A stretch of DNA of 64,000 bases from CAZSSH01 sp964609825 (GCA_964609825.1 CAZSSH010000004.1:186001-250000); one strand, 5' to 3'. Positions 25,698-34,461 are shown, counted from the first letter of the stretch. Numbers and translations: made by a program. The notes: a model not told the origin generated them from the letters alone.

Positions 25698-26753
25698 TAC
25701 CTTAATGAGTTCGGTGACAAACTGCTCCGCCTCATTTTGCAGCGTATCGTAACCGAAACTCAGCCGCATCCCGGCAAAGGCTTCATTTTTTGGGAATTTG
25801 AGCGCCGTCAACGTCGTTGACGGCGCATTGCTTTCGGACGAACAGGCGCTGGAGCTGGCGGCATAAATCCGGCGCTCCGAGAGCATCCGGATGACCACCC
25901 CTGACTCATACCCCGGCAATACAAAGTGGAGAATGTACGGGGAGCTGTGCTCGGCAGAGACGGTGAAGCGCAGCTTGGGGACGGCCCCGGCCAGCGTTTC
26001 GCGCAAATAACGGTTGATAGCGCTGATTTTGTCGGCGCGGTTGGCAAAGTCGGCGGCGCGGGCCAGCGTCATAATCGCCGCCGGGTCGGGTCGACCGACC
26101 GCGTACTCGTGTTTGCGTAAAAAGTTGGCGTGCTTTTCCAGTTCGGCAAGATTGGTCAACATTGCCGCCGCGCCGGGCGCCCCGAGTTTGTGCCCGGAGC
26201 AGACGATCACGTCGGTTTGGACCAACGGCACCTTGTTGACCGCCTGTACTGCGTCGCAAAAAGTGATGAGCTTGTTATTGCGCTCTTTTAGTTTCCGGAC
26301 AAGTTCGGCAAACGGTTGAATCACGCCGATCTCGCTTTGCACCAAGTGGGTGGCCAAAACATCGAAATTGCCGTCGGGGAGGTGCTCTATGTCAATCCGG
26401 CCGTCGGGCAGGAGCTCGGTAAACGTGACATCAAGATTTTGTTTGGCCAGATTGCGCAGCAGTGCCGGGTGCTCGATGCGGGTGGATAAAATGCGTTTCC
26501 CCTGCCAGTACGGGGCCGAAAAGGCGATAAAAAAGAGGGCGCTCGCGCTGTCCGCAAAGACGGCGTGAGTGAGCCCAGGGTTGCCGAGTTTTTGCGCGAG
26601 CTCGACGGTGCTGTCGGCAATTTTTTTGCGCATTTCATAGCCGAGATAATGCCCCGCCTCCTGATTGGCAAAAGCATATTGGCGCATCTCCAGCTCATAA
26701 ATAGCCAGCTCATCCGGGGTGCGGAGGGCCGCCGCGTGGTCAAAATAGATCAT
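25683..26753 (-). CDS. Divergent cysteine desulfurase-like PLP enzyme
   Basis: This class V aminotransferase-fold protein of about 356 residues starts with IYFDHAA, as NifS-type enzymes do. The PLP-binding Lys is in VCSGHKLGAPG, and a C-terminal loop SSACSSESNAPS contains a Cys where the active-site Cys of cysteine desulfurases lies. The stretch usually seen as YGGGQE is not recognisable and overall similarity to its divergent neighbour is low, so the substrate could differ. I chose the ATG at 26753 because the protein then begins like the family; an upstream codon at 26786 adds 11 atypical residues. Confidence 0.8.
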   Translation of the reverse strand: MIYFDHAAALRTPDELAIYELEMRQYAFANQEAGHYLGYEMRKKIADSTVELAQKLGNPGLTHAVFADSASALFFIAFSAPYWQGKRILSTRIEHPALLRNLAKQNLDVTFTELLPDGRIDIEHLPDGNFDVLATHLVQSEIGVIQPFAELVRKLKERNNKLITFCDAVQAVNKVPLVQTDVIVCSGHKLGAPGAAAMLTNLAELEKHANFLRKHEYAVGRPDPAAIMTLARAADFANRADKISAINRYLRETLAGAVPKLRFTVSAEHSSPYILHFVLPGYESGVVIRMLSERRIYAASSSACSSESNAPSTTLTALKFPKNEAFAGMRLSFGYDTLQNEAEQFVTELIKVLKEY

Positions 26754-26768
26754 TTTTTTGTTTTTTCC

Positions 26769-26796
26769 TTGAAAAATCCGAAACAAACTTTATATT
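26769..26796 (+). promoter_or_regulatory. Promoter of nifS
   Basis: TTGAAA (26769-26774), a 16-base spacer and TATATT (26791-26796). It interleaves with the divergent promoter at 26800-26828 so that the two -10 boxes are nearly adjacent. Confidence 0.45.
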
Positions 26797-26799
26797 AGA

Positions 26800-26828
26800 A
26801 ATATAACACTTAATAAAACATTAGTCAA
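26800..26828 (-). promoter_or_regulatory. Promoter of the divergent desulfurase-like gene
   Basis: On the minus strand TTGACT (26823-26828), a 17-base spacer and TATATT (26800-26805). Its -35 box ends 6 bases before the nifS start codon, so RNA polymerase bound here would cover the nifS ribosome-binding region. Confidence 0.5.
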
Positions 26829-26834
26829 CCGGTC

Positions 26835-28025
26835 ATGAATAAAATAATTTACCTTGATAACAACGCCACCACCAAAGTGGACGAGGCGGTCGCGGCGGCC
26901 ATGCAGCCGTATTTTTGTGAATTTTACGGCAACCCGTCGAGCATCCACTCCTTCGGCGGCTCGGTCGCGGCCAAAATTGAGGATGCCCGGCGCGCTGTTG
27001 CCGAGCTCCTCGGCGCCAAATTCCGTGATAAGGACAACATTGCCACCGAGATTATCTTTACCAGTTGCGGCACCGAGAGTGACAATACCGCCATTGCGGC
27101 AGCGTTGAATGCTCGGCGCGAGCGTAAAAAAATCATTACCAGTGTGGTCGAGCATCCAGCGGTTTTGACCCATTGCAAAGAGTTGGCGCATCAGGGATAC
27201 AGTGTTGTTTACGTCCCGGTGGACGGCCGCGGCCGGCTCGATATGGAGTTTTTGCTCAAAGAGATTGACGAGGATACCGCCGTGGTGTCTGTCATGTGGG
27301 CCAACAACGAGACCGGCACCATTTTCCCGATTGCCGAAATTGTCAAAATGGCGCATGCCAAAGGCGCTTTATTTCATACCGATGCCGTCCAAGCGGCAGG
27401 CAAAGTGCCGATTGACGTCGATGCTTTGGAGATCGACTTTTTGTCCGTTTCCGGTCACAAGCTCCATGCCCCCAAAGGTGTCGGCGTTTTGTTTGCCCGG
27501 CGCGGGATCAAATTTAAACCCTTGATTTACGGTGGCCATCAGGAGCGCGGCCGGCGCGGCGGCACCGAAAACGTAGCTTCGATCATCGGTCTCGGCGTGG
27601 CGGCCCGACAGGCGCTGGCCGGTGTTCAATATGAGCAAGCAACGCTGTCCGCCTTGCGCGACCGGCTGGAGACGGAGCTTGCCAAACTCATCCCGATGAT
27701 CCGGATCAACGGCGATTTGGAGCACCGGTTGCCCAACACGACATCGATTAGCTTTGAGTATATTGAGGGCGAGTCGATTTTGATGCTGCTTGACCGCTTC
27801 GGAATTTGCGCTTCGAGCGGCAGCGCGTGCACCACCGGGAGTCTGGAGCCCTCGCATGTTCTGCGGGCGATGCAATTGCCGTATACGGCCGCGCACGGGA
27901 CAATCCGCTTCAGCTTGTCCAAATACAACACGCAAGCAGACATTGATGAAGTAATTGCCAAGCTGCCGCCGGTGATTGCCCGGCTGCGGGAAATTTCTCC
28001 TTACTGGCGCGAGGTCAGCGAGTGA
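26835..28025 (+). CDS. nifS: Cysteine desulfurase, NifS type
   Basis: This 396-residue PLP enzyme takes sulfur from cysteine for iron-sulfur cluster assembly. It shows YLDNNATT at the N-terminus, TSCGTESDN, the PLP Lys in SGHKLHAPKG, IYGGHQERGRRGGTEN and the catalytic Cys in SSGSACTTGSLEPSHVL. These are all group I NifS/IscS features. No good ribosome site precedes the ATG. The stop overlaps a GTG start of the DUF493 gene. No scaffold (iscU/nifU) is nearby. Confidence 0.95.
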   Translation: MNKIIYLDNNATTKVDEAVAAAMQPYFCEFYGNPSSIHSFGGSVAAKIEDARRAVAELLGAKFRDKDNIATEIIFTSCGTESDNTAIAAALNARRERKKIITSVVEHPAVLTHCKELAHQGYSVVYVPVDGRGRLDMEFLLKEIDEDTAVVSVMWANNETGTIFPIAEIVKMAHAKGALFHTDAVQAAGKVPIDVDALEIDFLSVSGHKLHAPKGVGVLFARRGIKFKPLIYGGHQERGRRGGTENVASIIGLGVAARQALAGVQYEQATLSALRDRLETELAKLIPMIRINGDLEHRLPNTTSISFEYIEGESILMLLDRFGICASSGSACTTGSLEPSHVLRAMQLPYTAAHGTIRFSLSKYNTQADIDEVIAKLPPVIARLREISPYWREVSE

Positions 28026-28285
28026 GTGACAAACAAGTCTTGCTGTTTCCGCTCAAATGGGAATATCGCGTATTTGCCGATGCCGCTTCGGCCGAGCAAG
28101 TGCGCGCTTCTTTGATGTTGCTGCTCAACAACTATGCGGTCAACTCCGCCGTCCGCAACGGTAACGTTTCGGCGAGCGGCAAGTATCAGATTTTGATTGC
28201 CGAAGTGTTGTTGCCAAGTCGCGAAATTATGACCCAAATCGCCGCCGATATGGCCAAGATCGCGGGGGTCCGCTACGTGCTTTGA
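28022..28285 (+). CDS. DUF493 (YbeD-like) family protein
   Basis: This 87-residue protein has a ferredoxin-like alpha-beta layout matching the YbeD/UPF0250 family. The opening is LLFPLKWEYRVFAD, the centre NGNVSASGKYQILIAEVLLPSREIMTQIAADMAKI and the typical end GVRYVL. In E. coli ybeD lies beside lipB; the molecular role is not established. It begins at a GTG overlapping the nifS stop (GTGA), so the two products are made together. Confidence 0.75.
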   Translation: MSDKQVLLFPLKWEYRVFADAASAEQVRASLMLLLNNYAVNSAVRNGNVSASGKYQILIAEVLLPSREIMTQIAADMAKIAGVRYVL

Positions 28286-28362
28286 AATCGCCCGAAAAGT
28301 TGCTTTTTTGTGAAAAACTCCAAAATTTTTGGTTTTTTTATCGGTTTCGAGGCATTTCCGAT

Positions 28363-28391
28363 TTGACAATATATTTTTTTAGTGCTAATAT
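28363..28391 (+). promoter_or_regulatory. Promoter of the coiled-coil protein gene
   Basis: A perfect TTGACA (28363-28368), a 17-base spacer and TAATAT preceded by TGC (28386-28391) lie 66 bases before the start codon. Confidence 0.5.
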
Positions 28392-28457
28392 TGTTGGCGT
28401 GCAATTTTGTTTTAAATCTTTTGATACATAATAACAGAAAATATTTGGAGACTCGTG

Positions 28458-29666
28458 ATGAAAGTTGTCAACATTGTGTTGTGTGTTTTGACATTGTTAC
28501 TGGCAGTGGCAAGTGCGGCCTTTTCGTACTTGCTGTTTGACAAGCGCGGCCAGTTGATCAGCGGTTGGAGCAAGATGGCGCAGGCTGTCGAGCAAACCGC
28601 GTCGGCGATGGATAAAAACAGCGGCACCAAGTTGGCTTCGGATCTGAGCAGCACTGCGCTCTCTCACGAGAATTTCGCCGATCTGGATAAGAAACTGCCG
28701 CAACTGAGCACTCAGGCCACTCAGCTCGTGACCGAGCGCGATGCGTTGTCCGATGCGTTGCGCCGGATTGCCGCTTCGGTGGATATGAAAAATATCGGTG
28801 ACGATGATGCTTTCCGCAATCTGGCCACCTACTCGACCAACAAAGACGATGTCATCAACGCCGTTGGCGATGCGATCAAAAAGCGCAACGATATCATCAA
28901 AGCTTTGGTCGATGCCGCCCAGCGGATCGGTGTCAAGCTTGACGCCGACGCTTTAAAGGCTGGCAAAGTTGATGCTTTAAAAGAGTTGGATAACAGACTT
29001 GCCGCCATTCGAAACCAGCAGATGGCATTTGAGAGCAATTTGCGCGAAATCGGCAGCAATGCCGGCGCCAGCGGTCTTTCTTTCTCCGACGAGAGCTACA
29101 AAGATTCGCTCAGCAAGGCGGTTGGCTCGGTGCGTGATCTCAAGAAAAATTACGATGACTCCACCCGCGCCGTGGACCAGGCTAAACAGCAGATTCGCGG
29201 CCTCGAAGGCAAAGTTCGTGACCTTGACGGCAAAATCGCCGTCATGAATAAACGTATTTCCGATAAAGATGAGCAGCTCAACAGCCTCAAAAAAGCGCTT
29301 GGCATGTCGGACAGCGAAGAATTGCCCGCACCCTGGCTCGCCGGCTCCAAAGAGGCTCGCGCCGCCGTGGTCGGCAAAGTGGTGGCGGTCAACAAGCGTT
29401 ACGGTTTTATCGCCATCAATATCGGCAAGGATACCATGGTTGAGCAGCCCATTGGCAATAAAAAGGCCCAGATCAATCCGCAGATCGGTGAGGGCATGGA
29501 TATGCTGATCGCCCGCGGCGCCTTGGACAGCGATGATTGCGAATTCATCGCCAATGTCAAGCTGACCAAGGTTGACGGCGATTGTTCGATTGCCGAAATC
29601 CCGGCCGATGCTCCCACCATCAAAGTCGGCGACATCGCCTTCTTTGCCGAAGCCAAAAAGAAATGA
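28458..29666 (+). CDS. Membrane-anchored coiled-coil protein of unknown function
   Basis: This protein of about 402 residues has one N-terminal membrane segment (VVNIVLCVLTLLLAVASAAFSYLLF). A long heptad-rich region follows from about 35 to 290 (for example VDQAKQQIRGLEGKVRDLDGKI). A compact C-terminal domain of about 100 residues begins near ARAAVVGKVVAVNKRYGFIAINIG, a beta-rich segment. It is probably anchored in the inner membrane with the coil outside the cytoplasm. No family is named. TTGGAG precedes the ATG. Two tiny membrane or lipoprotein genes follow closely. Confidence 0.8.
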   Translation: MKVVNIVLCVLTLLLAVASAAFSYLLFDKRGQLISGWSKMAQAVEQTASAMDKNSGTKLASDLSSTALSHENFADLDKKLPQLSTQATQLVTERDALSDALRRIAASVDMKNIGDDDAFRNLATYSTNKDDVINAVGDAIKKRNDIIKALVDAAQRIGVKLDADALKAGKVDALKELDNRLAAIRNQQMAFESNLREIGSNAGASGLSFSDESYKDSLSKAVGSVRDLKKNYDDSTRAVDQAKQQIRGLEGKVRDLDGKIAVMNKRISDKDEQLNSLKKALGMSDSEELPAPWLAGSKEARAAVVGKVVAVNKRYGFIAINIGKDTMVEQPIGNKKAQINPQIGEGMDMLIARGALDSDDCEFIANVKLTKVDGDCSIAEIPADAPTIKVGDIAFFAEAKKK

Positions 29667-29683
29667 CCGGAGGGTTATTTAAA

Positions 29684-29812
29684 ATGTTCAGCTCAAAATT
29701 TTTCACCGTGATGATCGTGCTTACGTTTGTTGCCATGGCCGCCGCGGTGGCGTTTCAGGCTTTGGAGATGAAAGACTATAACTTATTTAACACGCTTTTT
29801 GCCGGCAAATGA
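29684..29812 (+). CDS. Small single-span membrane protein (42 residues)
   Basis: The product has a hydrophobic segment KFFTVMIVLTFVAMAAAVAF at residues 5-24 followed by a short polar tail LEMKDYNLFNTLFAGK. A CCGGAGGG ribosome site lies about 8 bases before the ATG. It starts 17 bases after the coiled-coil gene, and its stop overlaps the next start (ATGA). This coupling makes a chance frame unlikely. Function unknown. Confidence 0.6.
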   Translation: MFSSKFFTVMIVLTFVAMAAAVAFQALEMKDYNLFNTLFAGK

Positions 29813-29976
29813 AAGTACGCAGTCTTTTTACTGCCACCGTAATCTTACTTACGGTGGTTTTTGTTTTGTTAAGCGCCTCCGGTTGTACGGAGTATGAGCG
29901 GCGCGGTTACAGTGCGATCCCCCAAAACAGTCCGAGCTCGTGGGAAAGCAATCCCTACAGTAATATCCGCAATTGA
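29809..29976 (+). CDS. Small lipoprotein (55 residues)
   Basis: The frame encodes a signal sequence MKVRSLFTATVILLTVVFVL followed by LSASGC, a lipobox with the lipidated Cys at position 26. The mature part is 30 residues, TEYERRGYSAIPQNSPSSWE and a Ser/Asn-rich end. It begins within the stop of the preceding small gene. Small lipoproteins with a comparable Pro/Ser/Trp-rich mature part occur in related phyla to my knowledge, but I cannot name the family. Processing would use Lgt, Lsp and the Lnt encoded at 61732. Confidence 0.65.
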   Translation: MKVRSLFTATVILLTVVFVLLSASGCTEYERRGYSAIPQNSPSSWESNPYSNIRN

Positions 29977-30196
29977 TTTTTTTAACGATTATTTTTGTAA
30001 AACTGTTTGCAATCTCGTCAAATCGGTATATTTTTAATGCTTGACCAAAAAAATGTATGAATGGTTTGGTCGGGTCGACCGGACGGTCGGCGCAATGATT
30101 TTGTAAATGTTGTTTCGGTGACGCAAGGTTGTATCATCGACTGTAATATGGCTTTGGTATTAATTTTCGAACACAAAAAAAGGACTTTCACGCATA

Positions 30197-31363
30197 ATGA
30201 AAATTGATGTTTTAGATTATTACGACAAAGACGACTGGCTTGCCATGCGCAAAGTCGCCGATGCTCACAACACCCCCTTTTTGGTGATCAATCTCAATAT
30301 CATCAAGCGCAAGTATAACGAACTCAAGCAACACTTTCCCTTTGCCAATATTTATTACGCGGTAAAAGCCAATCCCTCGGTGGAAGTCCTCACTCTGTTA
30401 CGCGATCTCGGCTCCAGCTTTGATATCGCCTCCCGTTACGAGCTTGACCGCGTGTTGTCGCTGGGCATCGACCCGGCCAAATTGAGCTACGGCAACACGA
30501 TTAAAAAAGCCTGTGATATCCGCTATTTTTATGAAAAGGGTGTCCGGTTGTTTGCCACTGACAGTGAGTTTGATTTGCGCAACATTGCCAAAGAGGCGCC
30601 CGACGCCAAAGTATTCTTCCGCATCCTCACCGAAGGCAGCGAGACCGCCGACTGGCCGCTCTCGCGTAAATTCGGCTGCCACCCCGATATGGCGATTGAC
30701 CTGGTGATGCTCTCGAAGGAGCTCGGGTTACGCCCGCACGGCATCAGTTTTCATGTCGGCTCGCAGCAGCGCGACATCGGGGCGTGGGACTCGGCGATTG
30801 CCAAAGTCCGCTATATTTTTGACTATCTGGAAAACGAAGGGATTAAGCTTTCGTTGATCAATATGGGCGGCGGCTTCCCCGCCAACTACATCTCCAAGAC
30901 CAATGAGATGACCGTCTATGCCGAGGAAATCACCCGCTATCTGGAGGAGGACTTTGGCGACGACTTTCCTGAAATCATCCTGGAACCTGGCCGTTCGCTG
31001 GTCGGCGAGTCCGGGATTTTGGTGACCGAAGTCATTTTGGTCTCCCAAAAGTCCTCGATGGGCGTTGACAAATGGCTGTATTTGGATACCGGCAAATTCA
31101 ACGGCCTGATTGAGACCTGGGATGAGGCGATCCGCTACCCCTTGTATTGCGAGGCGCGCGGTGAGCCGTCGGAGGACTTCATCATCGCCGGTCCGACTTG
31201 CGACAGTCAGGACATTATGTATGAGTACTTCCGAAATCCGCTGCCTGCATACATCAAGCCCGGGGACCGGGTTTACTGGCTGACTTGCGGGGCTTATACC
31301 TCCAGCTATTGCTCGGTGGAGTTTAACGGGTTCCCGCCGCTCTCCGTATATTATACCAAATAA
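30197..31363 (+). CDS. ODC-like (group IV, fold III) amino acid decarboxylase
   Basis: This 388-residue PLP enzyme of the alanine racemase fold decarboxylates ornithine and/or lysine to putrescine or cadaverine in the known family. The PLP Lys57 is in IYYAVKANP, the glycine loop in INMGGGFPANY, and EPGRSLVG and GPTCDSQDIM follow (the Cys-Asp pair of the dimer active site). WLTCGAYTSSY ends the barrel. Related enzymes also act on diaminopimelate-like substrates, so specificity is open. The final TAA overlaps the start of the HD-domain gene. Confidence 0.88.
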   Translation: MKIDVLDYYDKDDWLAMRKVADAHNTPFLVINLNIIKRKYNELKQHFPFANIYYAVKANPSVEVLTLLRDLGSSFDIASRYELDRVLSLGIDPAKLSYGNTIKKACDIRYFYEKGVRLFATDSEFDLRNIAKEAPDAKVFFRILTEGSETADWPLSRKFGCHPDMAIDLVMLSKELGLRPHGISFHVGSQQRDIGAWDSAIAKVRYIFDYLENEGIKLSLINMGGGFPANYISKTNEMTVYAEEITRYLEEDFGDDFPEIILEPGRSLVGESGILVTEVILVSQKSSMGVDKWLYLDTGKFNGLIETWDEAIRYPLYCEARGEPSEDFIIAGPTCDSQDIMYEYFRNPLPAYIKPGDRVYWLTCGAYTSSYCSVEFNGFPPLSVYYTK

Positions 31364-32100
31364 TGCACCCCTTGGAGCAATATTTCATTGATTACGCGAC
31401 CGGGTTTTTCAGCCCGGACGCGGAGATTGACTGCAATATAAAGCTCAAATTGGCGCACTCGCTCCGGGTGAAAGACATAGCCAATGAGCTGGCAAGGGTG
31501 GAGCAATTTACCCCGGAGGAAGCCGAGCTCGGCTTTTATGCCGCTTTGTTTCACGACTACAGTCGCTTTGAGCAATTCACCCGTTACCGCACCTTTGCCG
31601 ACATGCACAGCCTTGACCATGGCGATTTTTCGGCGGATTTGCTTAAAGCGCACGGGGTGTTGAATTTTTTGCCGCCGGAGAAATTCCGGATCGTCGAGCA
31701 GGCGATCCGCCGCCACAACAAAGCGGTGTTGCCTGCCGAATATACCAAAATCGACGGTCTGGTCCGCGATGCCGACAAGCTTGATATCATCCCCTTTTTA
31801 CTGCAGCATTTGGCCAATCCGGTCAACTCCTCGGTGACACTCAAAATGAGCAATGAGCCGGTGATTTCGGAGGCAGTGCTGCAAAGCGTTGCCGCGCGGA
31901 CGTGCGCCAAGTACACTGATATGCATACCGTCGCCGACTTTGTGGTCAGCAAGATCGGGTGGATTTATGACCTCAATCTCGCCGCCTCGCGGCAGATTTT
32001 CAGCGAGAAACAGTATTTAAAGCAGATTCGTTTGTTTTTACCGCCATCGCCACAAGTCGATGACTTAATCCAACAAGCAGAGGAGTATTTACGCGCATGA
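31363..32100 (+). CDS. HD-domain phosphohydrolase-like protein
   Basis: This 245-residue protein has an HD metal-binding set: AHSLRVKDIANELA (first His), ALFHDYSRFEQF (the HD pair), MHSLDHGDFSADLL (third His) and GLVRDADKLDIIPF (distal Asp). HD proteins hydrolyse phosphate esters of nucleotides or similar substrates; the target here is unknown. It overlaps the ODC-like gene by one base and the CE7 esterase gene by 4 bases. Confidence 0.85.
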   Translation: MHPLEQYFIDYATGFFSPDAEIDCNIKLKLAHSLRVKDIANELARVEQFTPEEAELGFYAALFHDYSRFEQFTRYRTFADMHSLDHGDFSADLLKAHGVLNFLPPEKFRIVEQAIRRHNKAVLPAEYTKIDGLVRDADKLDIIPFLLQHLANPVNSSVTLKMSNEPVISEAVLQSVAARTCAKYTDMHTVADFVVSKIGWIYDLNLAASRQIFSEKQYLKQIRLFLPPSPQVDDLIQQAEEYLRA

Positions 32101-33359
32101 AAAAGTTTTCTTTGATCGTCGGGGCTGTGCTGGCGGCCGTGGCGCTGTTTGCCGAAACCGTGATTTCGGTCAAGGCCGACCGGGATACCGCACTGTACCA
32201 AGCCGGAGAGCCGGTTTCGTTTGCGGTTAAAGTCGCTGACGGCGATAAAGCAGTGCCGGGCGTCGAGTATGAGTATATTCTCAACTACGACGGCAAATGG
32301 GACAAGGGCAAGCAAGTAAGTACGGATCACCCGATGGTCGTCACCGTCAAGCCCTCCGTCCCCGGGTTTGTCCGCTGTATCGTCAAGGCCAAAATTGACG
32401 GCAAAGACATTGAGCAGTTGGGCGGCGCCGGTTATGATGTCAACAGCATCCATCTCTCCGGCAGCGAACCGGCCGATTTTGATGCTTTTTGGCAAAAAGC
32501 CAAGGACGAGCTTAAGAGTGTTGCTATGAATCCGGTGCTGACCGAAATACCTTCCGCTTCACCGGAAGTGAAGACCTATGATGTCCAGCTCATGTGTCCG
32601 GGCGGCCGCCCGGTATCCGGCTATCTCTCCATCCCGGTGGACAAGAGCAAAAAATATCCGATCTGGCTCTCTTATCAGGGGGCGGGGGTACGCTCGAGTT
32701 CCCGGATGGACGGCCGCGCCAAACAGGGCTTCATCGCGATGGACATCAATGCCCATGGGATTGTCAACGGCAAGGATGAGGCGTTTTATACGGCATTGCA
32801 TCAGGGTGAGCTCAAAGGGTACAATGCCTTTGGCGTGGAGGATAAGGATCAATATTATTTCCGCGGCATGTTTCAGCGGGTGTTGCGTTCCTTGGAGTAT
32901 ATGAAGTCATTGCCCGAGTGGGACGGCAAAAACATCGTTGTGGCCGGCGGGAGTCAGGGCGGCGCCCAGTCGCTGGTCGCGGCGGCACTGGATCCGGATG
33001 TCACGGTTTGCGTCGCCTGGGTCCCGGCGATGATCGATCAATTCGGTCAATCAAATAAACGAAACGGCTCTTGGCCTTATGTCCTCAAGATGCAGGACGG
33101 CCAATATGCCAACCCCAAGATCGCTGACACGGTCAAATATTATGACGCCGGTTTCTTTGCCCGCCGAATCAAAAACGCCAAGTGTTATCTCTCGACCGGC
33201 TTTATTGACACCACTTGTCCGCCGGTGACGGTTTATGCCGCGTTTAACGAGATCCCGGCACCGGTTAAGACCATTCATAATGACATTCCCTACGGACACA
33301 AAACCCCGCCCGAAACTTACACCGAAGGGGCAAATTTTGCCGTCGGGCAGTTGAAGTAA
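32097..33359 (+). CDS. Secreted acetylxylan esterase-like protein (CE7)
   Basis: This 420-residue exported protein has a signal peptide ending near VALFAE and an N-terminal beta domain of about 100 residues. An alpha/beta hydrolase domain of the acetyl xylan esterase (AXE1, family CE7) type follows. The catalytic triad is expected at Ser in AGGSQGGAQS, Asp in FIDTTCPP and His in YGHKTPPE. CE7 enzymes remove acetyl groups from xylo-oligosaccharides and cephalosporin C. It is the first carbohydrate gene before the accessory cluster. It overlaps the HD gene (ATGA) and ends at a strong terminator. Confidence 0.88.
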   Translation: MKKFSLIVGAVLAAVALFAETVISVKADRDTALYQAGEPVSFAVKVADGDKAVPGVEYEYILNYDGKWDKGKQVSTDHPMVVTVKPSVPGFVRCIVKAKIDGKDIEQLGGAGYDVNSIHLSGSEPADFDAFWQKAKDELKSVAMNPVLTEIPSASPEVKTYDVQLMCPGGRPVSGYLSIPVDKSKKYPIWLSYQGAGVRSSSRMDGRAKQGFIAMDINAHGIVNGKDEAFYTALHQGELKGYNAFGVEDKDQYYFRGMFQRVLRSLEYMKSLPEWDGKNIVVAGGSQGGAQSLVAAALDPDVTVCVAWVPAMIDQFGQSNKRNGSWPYVLKMQDGQYANPKIADTVKYYDAGFFARRIKNAKCYLSTGFIDTTCPPVTVYAAFNEIPAPVKTIHNDIPYGHKTPPETYTEGANFAVGQLK

Positions 33360-33371
33360 TTTTTGATAAAC

Positions 33372-33408
33372 AAAAGCGGCAGCCGCAAATCGCGACTGCC
33401 GCTTTTTT
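33372..33408 (+). terminator. Intrinsic terminator after the CE7 esterase
   Basis: An 8-bp stem AGCGGCAG (33375-33382) pairs with CTGCCGCT (33396-33403), extended by AAA/TTT, and is followed by a T tract. It can also serve the converging hydrolase gene at 33420. Confidence 0.88.
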
Positions 33409-33419
33409 CATTTCAAAAA

Positions 33420-34208
33420 TTATTCGGCGACGGACTCCTCAACTTTGTCCAAAAAAGCCAGCAGGTCGGCAAATGCCGCTTTTTGGCACTCGCGCTCGAC
33501 ATCGTAAAAGAATCCGTGCTCGGCATCCTCATAAACGATGGTTTTGCAGTATTTGCCGAGAGATTTCATCTTGGCGTCAAACTCAAGGCTGTGGCGCAAT
33601 GGGAACATGTGCTCATTTGCGGCATGGAGATTAAGCACCGGGCAGCTGCGCTCGTTGACATAGTGGATCGGGGAGAGCCGCTGATAAAGATTGGCATTTT
33701 CCTCATAAGGTCCGCCGGCGATTTCGCGCATGGTTTCGGCGATGGGGGGATAAATATTTTTCCACGGGGTAAAATACGGCGGAAAGGCGGAGACGACCAA
33801 GCCGATCGGCCGCGTCCAGTCTCCGGAGAAGTTTTCGCCGCACTCCCCGGGCTCCGCCAAGGCAAGCAGCGCCGCCAGATGGGCGCCGCCGGAGCTGCCG
33901 CAGACGGCGATTTGCGCCGGACGTCCGCTCTGTCTCAGATATTCGCAAAAGAGCTGGTAACCCTGCCGGAGATCGGATAATTGCTCCAGCGCATTGACAT
34001 TGATCCGGTAGTCGCAGCTGCTGCAAATGAAGCCTTGGGCGAGGAGCTCCTCCATCAATTTGTGACAATCGGCCCGGGAGCCGTTGCGCCAGTTGCCGTG
34101 GATAAAAAATAACGCCGTATCATGTTGGGTTTGGACAGGGGTAAAGAGATCGATAATCCTCCCCGGCACAATTGGCGTGTCCAAATAAATGCTTTCAAAC
34201 TGATACAT
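33420..34208 (-). CDS. Alpha/beta hydrolase, esterase-like
   Basis: This protein of about 262 residues, without a clear signal peptide, has the oxyanion region FFIHGNWRNGSR, the nucleophile elbow CGSSGGAH (Ser) and a C-terminal EDAEHGFF with the catalytic His. It resembles small esterases/lipases of the BD-FAE/kynurenine formamidase group and may act on acylated sugars taken up by the cell, which is inference from location. The ATG at 34208 has GGAAAGGG upstream; an earlier in-frame ATG at 34259 has no ribosome site. Confidence 0.8.
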   Translation of the reverse strand: MYQFESIYLDTPIVPGRIIDLFTPVQTQHDTALFFIHGNWRNGSRADCHKLMEELLAQGFICSSCDYRINVNALEQLSDLRQGYQLFCEYLRQSGRPAQIAVCGSSGGAHLAALLALAEPGECGENFSGDWTRPIGLVVSAFPPYFTPWKNIYPPIAETMREIAGGPYEENANLYQRLSPIHYVNERSCPVLNLHAANEHMFPLRHSLEFDAKMKSLGKYCKTIVYEDAEHGFFYDVERECQKAAFADLLAFLDKVEESVAE

Positions 34209-34361
34209 GTTATTCCCTTTCCCGCTGTAATGTGCCGACATCTCCGGTGTGAACTTCATTTTTTGAGCTCAAGTACGGATCTCTGTCGGTCACTCATAGT
34301 CGATAATATAATGTGGCAATTTTTTTTTTGCAAGTAGATTTTTGAAAAAAAGTGAAAAGAA

Positions 34362-34377
34362 ATGCATAATTATGCAT
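34362..34377. promoter_or_regulatory. Perfect 16-bp palindrome, possible operator
   Basis: ATGCATAATTATGCAT is perfectly symmetric and lies in the AT-rich gap between operon A's terminator and the hydrolase start at 34208. Its 154-base distance from that start suits an upstream control site. No binding protein can be assigned. Confidence 0.35.
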
Positions 34378-34461
34378 GATTCAGCTCAAAAATGCCGTTT
34401 TATCGAAAAATATGCGAGCACCGGAGAACTCTTTGCAGTATTGCGTTTGAGGCGGGAAAGC

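Noticed and set aside
30060..30110. A GC-rich inverted segment around GGTCGGGTCGACC upstream of the ODC-like gene
   Set aside because: Pairing is short and irregular, no T tract follows and no riboswitch pattern is recognisable, so it is not listed as a terminator or regulatory RNA.
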